From an uncultured Clostridia bacterium (GTDB lineage Bacteria > Bacillota > Clostridia > Peptostreptococcales > Anaerovoracaceae): 44,088 nt of DNA. Where the stretch lies: NCBI GenBank assembly GCA_938034165.1, contig CALHKP010000032.1, positions 1 through 44,088 of the forward strand, read 5' to 3'. The notes below the pieces were generated by a model. It was not told where the DNA came from. It saw only the letters and a program-made list of their open reading frames with translations, and did not search any database. Shown here piece by piece: positions 7,398 to 16,541 of the stretch; positions within the stretch are counted from its first letter, which is position 1, and each line of letters starts with the position of its first letter. Both the position numbers and the translations under genes were made by a program.

Positions 7398-9368
7398 ATG
7401 GGAGATTTTAAATTAGTATCAGAATACAAGCCAACGGGGGATCAGCCCCAGGCAATAGAGAAACTTGTAGAGGGTTTCAAATCAGGAAAGAGGGCGCAGA
7501 CTTTGCTGGGGGTTACGGGTTCCGGAAAGACTTTTACAATGGCAAATGTTATTGCACAGATGCAAAAGCCAACTCTCATAATCAGCCACAACAAGACTTT
7601 GGCGGCCCAGCTTCATGGGGAAATGAAGGAATTCTTTCCGGATAACGCAGTGGAATATTTTGTCTCCTACTATGACTACTACCAGCCGGAGGCCTATGTT
7701 CCGTCTACAGATACATATATAGAGAAGGATTCGCAAATAAACGATGAGATAGAGAAGCTGAGGCATTCAGCCACTGCAGCTCTGGCTGAGAGGCGTGATG
7801 TGGTGATTGTTGCCAGTGTGTCGTGCATATACGGTCTGGGAAGCCCTTTTGATTACGAAAATCAGATGCTTTCTCTGAGACCGGGAATGGAAAAACCGCG
7901 AAGTGAGATACTTAGAAAGCTCGTGGAAATCCAATATATGAGAAACGATACAGCGTTTGAGAGAGGTACTTTTAGGGTAAGAGGGGATATAATTGACATA
8001 TATCCTGCAGGTGCGGACAGCGCAGTAAGAGTTGAACTGTTTGGAGACGAAATCGAAACAATCAAAGAGATGAACCCTTTGACCGGAGAAATTACGGGTC
8101 TTCGAAATCACATTTCAATATATCCGGCATCCCATTACGTTACATCCAAGGAGAAGATGGAAGAAGCCATTGTCACTATAAACGAGGAACTGGAGGAAAG
8201 AATCCAGTGGTTCAAGGACAGAGGTAAGCTCTTGGAGGCACAGCGAATTGAGCAGCGCACAAGATATGACATCGAGATGCTTAGAGAAGTGGGAATGTGT
8301 AAGGGAATCGAAAATTATTCCAGACATATAAACGGCCTTCTGCCGGGAGTGAGACCTTACACTTTGATTGACTATTTTCCGGATGACTTCATTATAATGA
8401 TTGATGAGTCTCACGTTATGGTTCCTCAGCTGAGGGCAATGTACGCAGGAGACAGATCCAGAAAGAGTTCTCTTGTGGAATACGGCTTCAGGCTTCCGTC
8501 GGCGCTGGACAATAGACCTCTCAAGTTTGAGGAATTCGAAGAACTGGTAAATCAGGTGATGTATGTCAGTGCAACGCCTGCCCAGTTCGAGCGGGATGAC
8601 TCGGATGGCATAACAGCAGAGCAGGTAATAAGACCGACAGGTCTTCTTGATCCGCCAATAGAGGTGAGACCTACAGAGGGCCAGATTGACGACTTGATAA
8701 AAGAACTGAACCTGACAGTGGCCAAGGGCGAAAGAGCTTTTGTAACAACACTAACCAAGAAAATGGCTGAGAGCCTGACGGACTATCTGTCAAATGCAGG
8801 AATCAGGGTAAGATATCTGCATTCCGAAGTTGATACTTTGGAGCGACTTGAGATTATCAGAGACCTGCGACTGGGAGAGTTTGATGTTCTTGTGGGAATC
8901 AACCTACTTAGAGAAGGATTGGATATACCGGAAGTTTCCCTTGTTGCCATCCTGGATGCTGATAAGGAAGGCTTTTTGAGAACCGAGACATCTTTGATTC
9001 AGACTATTGGTCGTGCAGCGAGAAATGCAGACGGACGTGTAATCATGTACGCTGATTATATCAGCAAAGCTATGCAGGGAGCCATAGATGAGACAGAGCG
9101 TCGTAGAGAAATACAGATGGAATACAACGAGGTTCACGGAATAGTTCCGAAGACAATCAAGAAATCCATAAGAGATGTAATCGAGGCCACAAGAAGTGCA
9201 GACGAAGAAGGCCACAAGGGAAAGAAGCCTTTGGAAATGACAGCAAAGGAACTCAAGGATTATGTCAAGGAACTGGAAAAGGAAATGAGAGCGGCTGCAG
9301 AGGCACTTCAGTTCGAGAGAGCCGCACAGCTCAGAGATATTATAATGGAATACAAGGCTAGACTCTGA
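7398..9368 (+). CDS. uvrB: Excinuclease ABC subunit B
   Basis: UvrB is the damage-verifying helicase-like subunit of nucleotide excision repair. It is loaded by UvrA and recruits UvrC. The 656-residue length is normal. Visible features are Walker A GVTGSGKTFT near residue 40, the beta-hairpin segment YYDYYQPEAYVP, the DESH helicase motif, the C-terminal helicase block with QTIGRAARN, and the C-terminal UVR motif (LQFERAAQLRDIIMEY) that contacts UvrC. The start is ATG 7398, preceded by GAGGAG; the upstream in-frame TTG at 7380 is rejected. uvrA follows after 113 bases in the common uvrB-uvrA order. uvrC is not in the window. Confidence 0.98.
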   Translation: MGDFKLVSEYKPTGDQPQAIEKLVEGFKSGKRAQTLLGVTGSGKTFTMANVIAQMQKPTLIISHNKTLAAQLHGEMKEFFPDNAVEYFVSYYDYYQPEAYVPSTDTYIEKDSQINDEIEKLRHSATAALAERRDVVIVASVSCIYGLGSPFDYENQMLSLRPGMEKPRSEILRKLVEIQYMRNDTAFERGTFRVRGDIIDIYPAGADSAVRVELFGDEIETIKEMNPLTGEITGLRNHISIYPASHYVTSKEKMEEAIVTINEELEERIQWFKDRGKLLEAQRIEQRTRYDIEMLREVGMCKGIENYSRHINGLLPGVRPYTLIDYFPDDFIIMIDESHVMVPQLRAMYAGDRSRKSSLVEYGFRLPSALDNRPLKFEEFEELVNQVMYVSATPAQFERDDSDGITAEQVIRPTGLLDPPIEVRPTEGQIDDLIKELNLTVAKGERAFVTTLTKKMAESLTDYLSNAGIRVRYLHSEVDTLERLEIIRDLRLGEFDVLVGINLLREGLDIPEVSLVAILDADKEGFLRTETSLIQTIGRAARNADGRVIMYADYISKAMQGAIDETERRREIQMEYNEVHGIVPKTIKKSIRDVIEATRSADEEGHKGKKPLEMTAKELKDYVKELEKEMRAAAEALQFERAAQLRDIIMEYKARL

Positions 9369-9481
9369 TGTTGTGTATGAGGCTTAGAGTCTTGCAAAAG
9401 AGCGATGTATGTGAACCGGATATGGTTGGTCGGTAGCTAGCAAGGTATAGCATATGCAGCTGAAACAAGGGGTGATATAAA

Positions 9482-12316
9482 ATGGAAAACGAAATAATAG
9501 TCAAAGGTGCCAGGGAAAATAATCTCAAGGGAATCGATGTAAGAATTCCGAGGGACGAGTTTGTTGTGCTTACAGGTCTCTCGGGATCGGGCAAATCTTC
9601 CCTTGCCTTTGATACGATATATGCAGAAGGCCAGAGAAGGTATGTGGAGAGTCTTTCGGCTTACGCCAGACAGTTCCTGGGACAGATGGAAAAACCAAAT
9701 GTGGAGTCAATCGAGGGACTGTCGCCTGCCATTTCAATCGATCAGAAAACTACAAGCAAAAATCCTAGATCTACAGTGGGAACAGTTACGGAAATACACG
9801 ACTATCTTCGTCTAATGTATGCCAGAATCGGAAAGCCTCACTGTCCTGTTTGCGGTGCGCCTATAACCAGCCAAACGGTGGACCAGATTGTGGATTCTAT
9901 TCTTTCCTACCCGGAAGGAACCAAGGTGATAATAATGGCGCCTGTGGTGAGAGAGCGAAAAGGCGAGCACGAAAAAATTCTCGAAAGAATAAGAAAAGAG
10001 GGCTTCACCAGAGTCAGAATTGATGGCGAAACAAAGCTGATAAACGAAGAAGAAATCAAGCTAGACAAGAAGTTTAAGCATACAATCGAAATCGTTGTAG
10101 ACAGAATAGTAGTGAAAGGCGGCCAAGAAAGCCGAATTGCCGAAGCATGTGAACTTGCCATGAAGCAAGGGGATGGTCTTGTTGTTGTGAACTTCAGGGA
10201 TCACGATTACGAAAACGAAAAAACTTATTCTACCAAGTTGGCCTGTGCGGAGCATGGTATAAGCATAGAAGAACTTGAACCGAGAATGTTCTCTTTTAAC
10301 AGTCCTTTCGGTGCTTGTCCGGAGTGTAACGGTCTGGGTTTCACCCAGAAGATAGATCCGGAGCTGATAATTCATACCGATAAGAGTATACCTGATGGGG
10401 CTTTGAGCAGAGTCTTTGCATCTATGGAATTTACCGGGTTTTATCGTCAGGTGATAGATGCCCTCGCTAAGGAGCACGGTGTTGACATTAACACTGTTTT
10501 CAGTGAATTACCGAAAAAATTCAAGCAAGAGGTTCTCTACGGTACAGGTGAAAGGCATCTGAAATACGTATATACAAGCAGAAGTACAGGGACCAAATCA
10601 CACAGAGACCATCCTTTCGAGGGGGTTATTAACAACCTTGAGAGACGGTACAGAGAAACTAATTCGGACTTCATGAAGGAAAAAATCCAAAAATACATGA
10701 AAATTAAACCGTGTACGCTTTGCGAAGGCAAGAGACTGAAAAAAGAAGTCCTTGCTGTTACAGTGGGCGGAAAAAACATCGCGGAGCTCTCGGACATGTC
10801 CATAAGAGAGGCCTTTGACTTCATATCAGGCCTCGAATTATCCGAAAAAGATGCTTTGATCGCAAAGCAAATAATAAAGGAAATAAAAGAAAGGCTGGGA
10901 TTTCTCATCAATGTGGGACTTGACTATCTGACTTTGTCAAGGGCGTCAGGGACTTTGTCGGGGGGAGAATCTCAGAGAATCAGGTTGGCAACCCAGATTG
11001 GCTCCGGTCTAATGGGGGTTCTGTACATTCTCGATGAACCGAGCATCGGCCTTCATCAGAGGGATAATGACAGGCTTCTTGCAACCCTTAGAAAGCTGAC
11101 TGATCAGGGGAATACGCTGCTTGTGGTTGAACACGATGAGGATACTATGTATGCAGCGGATCATATTATCGATATAGGTCCCGAGGCGGGAATTAATGGC
11201 GGAGAACTTGTATGTCAGGGGACTGTGGAGGATATAAAAGCCTGCAAAGCGTCTATTACAGGACAATATCTGTCAGGTGCCAAATCAATACGCATCCCAA
11301 GACACAGACGTGAGGGCAACGGTCTTAGCCTAACAATAAAAGGTGCGAGGGCAAACAATCTCAAGAATATAGATGCAGAAATTCCTCTCGGAAAACTTGT
11401 CTGCGTGACAGGGGTTTCGGGCTCCGGAAAAAGCAGTCTTATCAACGAGATTCTCTATAAGGGTGCGGCTCACGAAATAAACAGAACTATGGAACTTCCG
11501 GGGGATCACGATGCAATATTGGGTCTCGAAAACATTGATAAAATCATAGATATCGATCAGTCACCGATAGGACGAACTCCAAGGTCAAACCCGGCAACAT
11601 ATACGGGAATGTTTACTCATATTAGGGATTTGTTTGCCGGACTTCCTGAAGCAAAGATAAGGGGCTTCGAAAAGGGCAGATTCAGTTTCAACGTAAAGGG
11701 TGGAAGATGTGAAGCCTGCAGCGGTGACGGAATAATAAAAATCGAAATGCACTTTCTGCCGGATGTTTATGTGCCTTGCGAAGTATGTAAGGGCAAAAGA
11801 TACAACAGAGAGACACTGGAGGTCAAATACAAGGGCAAGAGCATCTTTGATGTTTTGGACATGAGTGTTGCGGAAGCACTTGACTTTTTCAAAAATATAC
11901 CTTCCATAAACAGACAACTCACTACTTTGAATGAGGTAGGGCTTGGATATATCAAGTTAGGTCAGCCTTCAACCCAGCTTTCGGGAGGTGAGGCTCAGAG
12001 AATCAAACTGGCAACAGAGCTTTCCAAGAGAAGTACGGGAAAAACTCTCTACATTCTGGATGAGCCTACGACAGGGCTTCATTTTGCCGATGTTGACAAG
12101 CTCATAGCAGTGCTTCAGAAATTGGTGGATGCCGGAAATTCTGTTGTTGTAATTGAGCACAATCTGGATGTAATCAAATGTGCTGACCATATTATAGACA
12201 TAGGACCGGAAGGCGGAACCGGAGGCGGAACTATTGTAACCAGCGGAACCCCCGAAGAAGTGGCACAAGACGAAAACTCTTATACGGGCGCATTCCTGAA
12301 AAAAATACTATTTTAA
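9482..12316 (+). CDS. uvrA: Excinuclease ABC subunit A
   Basis: UvrA is the DNA-damage sensor ATPase of nucleotide excision repair. At 944 residues it is full length. It has two ABC modules, each with Walker A (GLSGSGKSS near 31; GVSGSGKSS near 645) and an ABC signature (LSGGESQRIRLA; LSGGEAQRIKLA). Zinc-binding cysteine pairs are present in both halves (CPVCGAPI; CPECNGLGF with CTLCEGKRL; CEACSGDGI with CEVCKGKRY). The start has AGGGGTG upstream. No promoter is obvious in the 113-base gap after uvrB, so co-transcription is likely. No clear terminator follows, but the next gene has its own promoter. Confidence 0.98.
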   Translation: MENEIIVKGARENNLKGIDVRIPRDEFVVLTGLSGSGKSSLAFDTIYAEGQRRYVESLSAYARQFLGQMEKPNVESIEGLSPAISIDQKTTSKNPRSTVGTVTEIHDYLRLMYARIGKPHCPVCGAPITSQTVDQIVDSILSYPEGTKVIIMAPVVRERKGEHEKILERIRKEGFTRVRIDGETKLINEEEIKLDKKFKHTIEIVVDRIVVKGGQESRIAEACELAMKQGDGLVVVNFRDHDYENEKTYSTKLACAEHGISIEELEPRMFSFNSPFGACPECNGLGFTQKIDPELIIHTDKSIPDGALSRVFASMEFTGFYRQVIDALAKEHGVDINTVFSELPKKFKQEVLYGTGERHLKYVYTSRSTGTKSHRDHPFEGVINNLERRYRETNSDFMKEKIQKYMKIKPCTLCEGKRLKKEVLAVTVGGKNIAELSDMSIREAFDFISGLELSEKDALIAKQIIKEIKERLGFLINVGLDYLTLSRASGTLSGGESQRIRLATQIGSGLMGVLYILDEPSIGLHQRDNDRLLATLRKLTDQGNTLLVVEHDEDTMYAADHIIDIGPEAGINGGELVCQGTVEDIKACKASITGQYLSGAKSIRIPRHRREGNGLSLTIKGARANNLKNIDAEIPLGKLVCVTGVSGSGKSSLINEILYKGAAHEINRTMELPGDHDAILGLENIDKIIDIDQSPIGRTPRSNPATYTGMFTHIRDLFAGLPEAKIRGFEKGRFSFNVKGGRCEACSGDGIIKIEMHFLPDVYVPCEVCKGKRYNRETLEVKYKGKSIFDVLDMSVAEALDFFKNIPSINRQLTTLNEVGLGYIKLGQPSTQLSGGEAQRIKLATELSKRSTGKTLYILDEPTTGLHFADVDKLIAVLQKLVDAGNSVVVIEHNLDVIKCADHIIDIGPEGGTGGGTIVTSGTPEEVAQDENSYTGAFLKKILF

Positions 12317-12327
12317 GCGGGAATCCA

Positions 12328-12336
12328 TGATATAAT
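12328..12336 (+). promoter_or_regulatory. Extended -10 promoter of pncB
   Basis: TG-A-TATAAT at 12328-12336 is a consensus extended -10 element; the matching -35 region is weak. Transcription would start near 12343 and give a leader of about 60 bases before the pncB ATG. Confidence 0.6.
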
Positions 12337-12403
12337 AAGTGTGCTGCACAAACAAATCTGAGAGGGGTTAGTGCAAGCAATAGAAATAGAAGGAGATAAT
12401 CCA

Positions 12404-13831
12404 ATGATAAAAGACGAAAACCTGACTTTGCTTACGGATTTTTACGAAATCACAATGGCTAACGGATATTTTGAGTCAGGAATTGTAGATGATATTGCTT
12501 ATTTTGATATGTTTTTCAGAAAGGTTCCGGAAGGCGGAGGATTTGCTATTATGGCGGGTCTTGAGCAGCTGGTTGACTATTTGAAAAACCTGAAGTTTAC
12601 AGAAGAGGATATAGAGTATCTGCGTTCAAAGAACCTGTTTTGCGAAGAATTCTTGAACTACCTGAGAACTTTCGAGTTTGTTTGTGATGTATGGGCTGTA
12701 CCGGAAGGGACACCTATATTTCCTCATGAGCCGATTGTTACAGTAAGAGGTCCTGTAATCCAGGCGCAGTTTATCGAGACTATGGTTCTTCTTACAATCA
12801 ACCATCAGAGTCTGGTTGCAACCAAGTCAAACAGAATTGTGAGAGCTGCCAAGGGAAGACCTGTAATGGAATTCGGAACAAGAAGAGCTCACGGTGCTTC
12901 GGCTGCCGTATATGGTGCGAGAGCCGCTTATATTGGTGGTTGTGCCGGAACTGCATGCGCAATTGCAGACAGAGAATACAAGATTCCTGCACTGGGAACT
13001 ATGGCTCACAGCTGGATTCAGATGTTTGAGTCAGAGTATGAGGCATTCAAGGCATATGCAGAGATTTATCCTGACAACTGCATTTTGCTGGTAGATACAT
13101 ATAACGTACTGAAATCAGGTGTGCCTAACGCCATTAGAGTCTTCAAAGAGCTTAAGCCAAAGAAGATGGGCATCAGAATCGACAGCGGCGACATCGCATA
13201 TCTGACAAAAAAAGCCAGAAAGATGTTCGACGATGCAGGTCTTACGGAATGCACTATAACTATTTCAAACTCTCTTGACGAATACCTCATAAGAGATATT
13301 CTACTGGAGGGGGCTCAGATAGATTCTTTTGGTGTGGGCGAAAGACTGATAACAGCAAAATCGGAGCCTGTTTTCGGCGGTGTATATAAACTGTCTGCGC
13401 TGGAAAAAGACGGCAATATAATACCAAAGATTAAAATCAGCGAAAATGTAGAAAAGATAACGAATCCGGGATTCAAGACTTTGTACAGACTCTTTGATAA
13501 GGATAACAATAAGGCTCTTGCGGATGTGATTACTTTGCACGACGAGACAATTCCGGAAGTTGACGGATATGAAATATTTGATCCTAACGCAGTATGGAAG
13601 AAAAAGAAGCTGAGCAACTTCTATGCAAAGAAAATGATGGTTCAGATCTTTGATAAGGGAGAATGTGTATATGAACTTCCGTCAATAGAAGAAATAAGAG
13701 AATACTGCAAAACCCAGATTGATACGCTGTGGGATGAAACTCTCAGATTTGAAAATCCGCAGACTTACTACGTGGATCTTTCACAGAAACTTTACGACAT
13801 GAAAAACCGTCTTCTGGGGGAATATAACTAG
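12404..13831 (+). CDS. pncB: Nicotinate phosphoribosyltransferase
   Basis: The enzyme converts nicotinate and PRPP to nicotinate mononucleotide in the NAD salvage (Preiss-Handler) pathway. The 475-residue protein begins with NLTLLTDFYEITMANGYF, typical of the clostridial/bacillar form, and carries the EFGTRRAHG active-site segment (His is the phosphorylated residue in this family) and the RIDSGDIAYL phosphoribosyl-binding segment. ATG 12404 is chosen because AAGGAGAT lies just upstream; the frame extends to a GTG at 12371 without support. A LuxR-type membrane regulator starts three bases after the stop and is almost surely co-transcribed, which is not a standard partnership for this gene. Confidence 0.95.
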   Translation: MIKDENLTLLTDFYEITMANGYFESGIVDDIAYFDMFFRKVPEGGGFAIMAGLEQLVDYLKNLKFTEEDIEYLRSKNLFCEEFLNYLRTFEFVCDVWAVPEGTPIFPHEPIVTVRGPVIQAQFIETMVLLTINHQSLVATKSNRIVRAAKGRPVMEFGTRRAHGASAAVYGARAAYIGGCAGTACAIADREYKIPALGTMAHSWIQMFESEYEAFKAYAEIYPDNCILLVDTYNVLKSGVPNAIRVFKELKPKKMGIRIDSGDIAYLTKKARKMFDDAGLTECTITISNSLDEYLIRDILLEGAQIDSFGVGERLITAKSEPVFGGVYKLSALEKDGNIIPKIKISENVEKITNPGFKTLYRLFDKDNNKALADVITLHDETIPEVDGYEIFDPNAVWKKKKLSNFYAKKMMVQIFDKGECVYELPSIEEIREYCKTQIDTLWDETLRFENPQTYYVDLSQKLYDMKNRLLGEYN

Positions 13832-13834
13832 CAT

Positions 13835-14758
13835 ATGACACATATAATGATTTTTACCTATGTTGCGGCCATTGCTATCGCCTTGGTTGCGATAACTGTT
13901 CAGTGGCTTGCGGCAAAGGGAAACCAAAACCAAATGTATCAATCGGGAAAACCTTTTGTCATAATATTGTTCACGCTGAATGTATATGATTTTGGACTTT
14001 TTTATTACACTCACGTGATGGCAGGAGGTAGTGTTAACACACTGGCAAGCATAGGAGATTGCATTATAGCGCTCCTAGTTGTCTTCTGGATCAACACGGC
14101 AGATGCCGAAACGGAAGACAACACCTACAAAAAAGTAAATGTCGTATCGAAAAAATATTTCTTTGCTTATGTCATCATATGGCTTATATCAAAGCTGTTC
14201 TTCGCAGAATTCTATTTGCTGAGTGCCGCAATTGATGTGCCATATTTGGTTTTGCTTGTTGCACTTGTAATTCGCGAGGGGATTTTCTGCAGGCAGGGCA
14301 AAGAAACCAAAGGATATCTGGCTTATAGATGCACGGTAAGTGCCGGATTGTTTATTAACTATCTGATATATCTGGAAAGCGAAATCGGAGAGTCCTTTGA
14401 TTCATACAAAGTGCTTGACTACACAATTTTTGTATGGATTCTGATAAGCTGTGCCAATATCATATATTTGTATCAGAGGAATTTTGCGCAGTTCTCACTG
14501 CAAAAGAAGCAGGAACCTTTGTCGGCAGAAGATGCCATCAGAAACACAGCGTTGAACCATTCTCTCACAGCGAGAGAATCAGAAATCTTAAAAGAGATTT
14601 ATGATGGAAAGACTAATACGGAGATAGCCGAAAAGCTGTTTATCTCCGAAAGCACAGTCAAAGCACACGTGTATAACCTGTTCAGAAAGCTTGGAACCAA
14701 GAGCCGACTCGACGCGGTGAGAATCGTAAGAGAAGAACAGAAAAACAGAGAGGAATAA
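13835..14758 (+). CDS. Multi-pass membrane LuxR-type regulator
   Basis: This 307-residue protein has about six to seven hydrophobic helices over residues 1-215 (for example MTHIMIFTYVAAIAIALVAI, the FAYVIIWLISKLFF region and TIFVWILISCANIIYLY). A LuxR/GerE helix-turn-helix follows at about residues 240-300, with SLTARESEILKEIYDGKTN, TEIAEKLFISESTVKAHV and NLFRKLGTKSR. It therefore seems to be a one-component regulator held in the membrane, in which the membrane part would sense a signal. No ligand is known. GGGGGAATA in the end of pncB serves as ribosome site, and the gap of only three bases makes it part of the pncB transcript. A link to nicotinate or NAD status is an inference from position only. 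Confidence 0.85.
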   Translation: MTHIMIFTYVAAIAIALVAITVQWLAAKGNQNQMYQSGKPFVIILFTLNVYDFGLFYYTHVMAGGSVNTLASIGDCIIALLVVFWINTADAETEDNTYKKVNVVSKKYFFAYVIIWLISKLFFAEFYLLSAAIDVPYLVLLVALVIREGIFCRQGKETKGYLAYRCTVSAGLFINYLIYLESEIGESFDSYKVLDYTIFVWILISCANIIYLYQRNFAQFSLQKKQEPLSAEDAIRNTALNHSLTARESEILKEIYDGKTNTEIAEKLFISESTVKAHVYNLFRKLGTKSRLDAVRIVREEQKNREE

Positions 14759-14768
14759 AACATAAAAC

Positions 14769-14820
14769 AAAAAGGCAGTTGCATCAGTAAATATGATTTG
14801 CTGATACAACTGCCTTTTTT
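14769..14820. terminator. Bidirectional terminator after the LuxR gene
   Basis: AAAAAGGCAGTTG-C-ATCAG (14769-14787) pairs with CTGAT-A-CAACTGCCTTTTT (14801-14819) with one mismatch, flanked by A and T runs. It can serve the plus-strand luxR transcript and the minus-strand M29 operon. A second hairpin, TATGCATTCC/GGAATGCATA (14836-14868), lies between it and the M29 stop. Confidence 0.8.
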
Positions 14821-14911
14821 ATGGAAAACACTTTCTATGCATTCCAAGAGAAAAGAGAGGAATGCATATTTTCTGCCTCAATTTGCAAGTTGCAAAGTTG
14901 ATACCTTTATT

Positions 14912-15862
14912 TTATATGTAGTTGACAAATTTTCCTTCTTCTATAACAAGAACATCGTCAAGGTATAGGGTGGGTTTTAAAATGATTCCATCCATATGGC
15001 AGTCAGCTTTGTTCACTCCTCCAAAAGAAGTATTTGTGCCAAAGGCGATATGTACGGTTCCGTAAACCTTTTCATCTTCTAATGTATCTCCGCAGAGTAA
15101 AGCGTTCTTGTTAGTTCCTATGCCAAGTTCCGCTACAATTCCGTTTTCTTTTTTATCAAATAGTATATCCAGCTGTTCTGAGCCTTCACCTGAAAGTTCA
15201 GTGAGAACACCGTTTTCCACTTTGACTTTCAGTGGGTCTGTCAATACTCCGACACCTACCATGGATCCGTCGATAATCATCTCGCCTTCGGTAGCCGATT
15301 CAACAGGAGCTATGTAAGCTTCTCCGGAAGGCAGGTTGCCTGATTCCCCCGGATTCTTGTAAACACCGGGACTTGCAACACCATTTCTTCCGGCTAGAGA
15401 GAAAGTCATAACGCAGCCGTCTTTTTCTATCTTCGCAGTTCTTGCTTCAGAAAGCTTTTCTGTCATTATAGACGTGAGTTTTTCCACTTCTTTAAAATCA
15501 GCTGTAATTGCGCCCTGAGTGAACATTTGCTCTGTTATTCCCGGCATTGTGCCAACTCTTGCGCCGCGTTTCACAGCCTCGATTTTTGCATTTGTATGGG
15601 TCAGAGATTCTTCTGTAGGGCAAACTATAACATCTGCGTGCAGCATTGCCTCTGCAACAGCAGCCGGTGGTTCTTCACCGGAAACTTTTCTTACTCTCAT
15701 GGACATCAGAAGTGACTCACAACCAATTTCCAAACCGGCTTCGTACATAGCCTGTCCTATTTCAAATTTGTCAGTATCTGTTATTACAAGTAAGGTTTCA
15801 TTTGCCTTAACACCCATGCAGTTTAATAAAATTCCTTTTGAAATATCAATAAGTCCGTTCAT
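14912..15862 (-). CDS. M29-type aminopeptidase-like protein
   Basis: The 316-residue protein is related to the M29 (AmpS/aminopeptidase T) metallopeptidase family. It belongs to a shorter subgroup, since classical members have about 400 residues. Conserved metal and catalytic positions seem present: Glu181 in NLPSGEAYIAP, Glu245 in AELGIGTN, Glu264 and His271 in DEKVYGTVHIAFG, and His289/Asp291 in CHMDGI. It probably acts in the cytosol on a small amide or peptide substrate. It is the last of three minus-strand genes, ten bases after aroM. Related short proteins also include ring-cleaving dioxygenases of the NicX type, so a non-peptidase reaction is possible. Family assignment is good; the substrate is unknown. 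Confidence 0.8.
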   Translation of the reverse strand: MNGLIDISKGILLNCMGVKANETLLVITDTDKFEIGQAMYEAGLEIGCESLLMSMRVRKVSGEEPPAAVAEAMLHADVIVCPTEESLTHTNAKIEAVKRGARVGTMPGITEQMFTQGAITADFKEVEKLTSIMTEKLSEARTAKIEKDGCVMTFSLAGRNGVASPGVYKNPGESGNLPSGEAYIAPVESATEGEMIIDGSMVGVGVLTDPLKVKVENGVLTELSGEGSEQLDILFDKKENGIVAELGIGTNKNALLCGDTLEDEKVYGTVHIAFGTNTSFGGVNKADCHMDGIILKPTLYLDDVLVIEEGKFVNYI

Positions 15863-15872
15863 TTTTCCCTCG

Positions 15873-16541
15873 CTATAAAAGTTCCTTCAAGATAGATGCA
15901 AGCATTGTTCTTGGAAGAACAATTTTCTTTTCTGAATGTGTGCTCAGTGCTTCTTTCATTTTTGCAGAGAATCCCATGCAATCAAGAAGAATGTAGGCAG
16001 GTTTGTAGTTGTTTAGAGTTTTTCCGAACTCAACAAAGTCCTCAAGAGAGTTATCATAGGGCGAAATTGATGCCATACATGCCTCTACTCCATGTTCCTG
16101 CCAGTATTTTTTACATTCATCCATCTGTTCATTATCAGGTGTAACAACAATGAGTCCGTCATCGCAGATGCGAGATAGCAGACCTTCGATTATTTTGTTT
16201 GGATATATGAGGGGAACGTTGGAATGAAGAGTATCGTCAAAGTTGCCTGTGCATAAAAGCATAATTATGTCTGCACCTTTTGATTCAAGTTCATCAATCC
16301 TTTGCTGCATATATTTCAGAATTTTTCTTTCTGCCATAATAATCGATTGTCCATTTCTCAAGGTGGATACAAGTATAATATCTGAGGCTTCAGGCTTTAG
16401 CGCTTCTAGTTCTTCTTTGGATAATCCGTCTAGGGCACCTCCTTGAAGAATCTCAAAATTATCTGCCAGTATAGGCTCCATATCTACCATAATGTCAGTT
16501 CGCGGTGATTCACCGATTGTAATCAGTCCAACCTTTTTCAT
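15873..16541 (-). CDS. AroM family protein
   Basis: The 222-residue protein matches the AroM family. It has the N-terminal segment VGLITIGESPRTDIMVDM, the GALDGLS motif and a STLRNGQSI segment, with alternating strands and helices like the Asp/Glu racemase fold. Escherichia coli AroM is co-transcribed with aroL but its function is not known; here no shikimate gene is near. Instead it sits between DUF1177 and M29 genes with a one-base overlap to the former, so it belongs to this catabolic cluster. It carries a cysteine in LLCTGNF and another in LLDCMGFS, positions that could serve as racemase-type catalytic cysteines. That is an inference from the fold. Confidence 0.85.
   Translation of the reverse strand: MKKVGLITIGESPRTDIMVDMEPILADNFEILQGGALDGLSKEELEALKPEASDIILVSTLRNGQSIIMAERKILKYMQQRIDELESKGADIIMLLCTGNFDDTLHSNVPLIYPNKIIEGLLSRICDDGLIVVTPDNEQMDECKKYWQEHGVEACMASISPYDNSLEDFVEFGKTLNNYKPAYILLDCMGFSAKMKEALSTHSEKKIVLPRTMLASILKELL

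Noticed and set aside
9369..9481. Hairpin GACTCT/AGAGTC after uvrB as a terminator
   Set aside because: The stem is only six base pairs with a 19-base loop and no T tract; read-through into uvrA is more likely.
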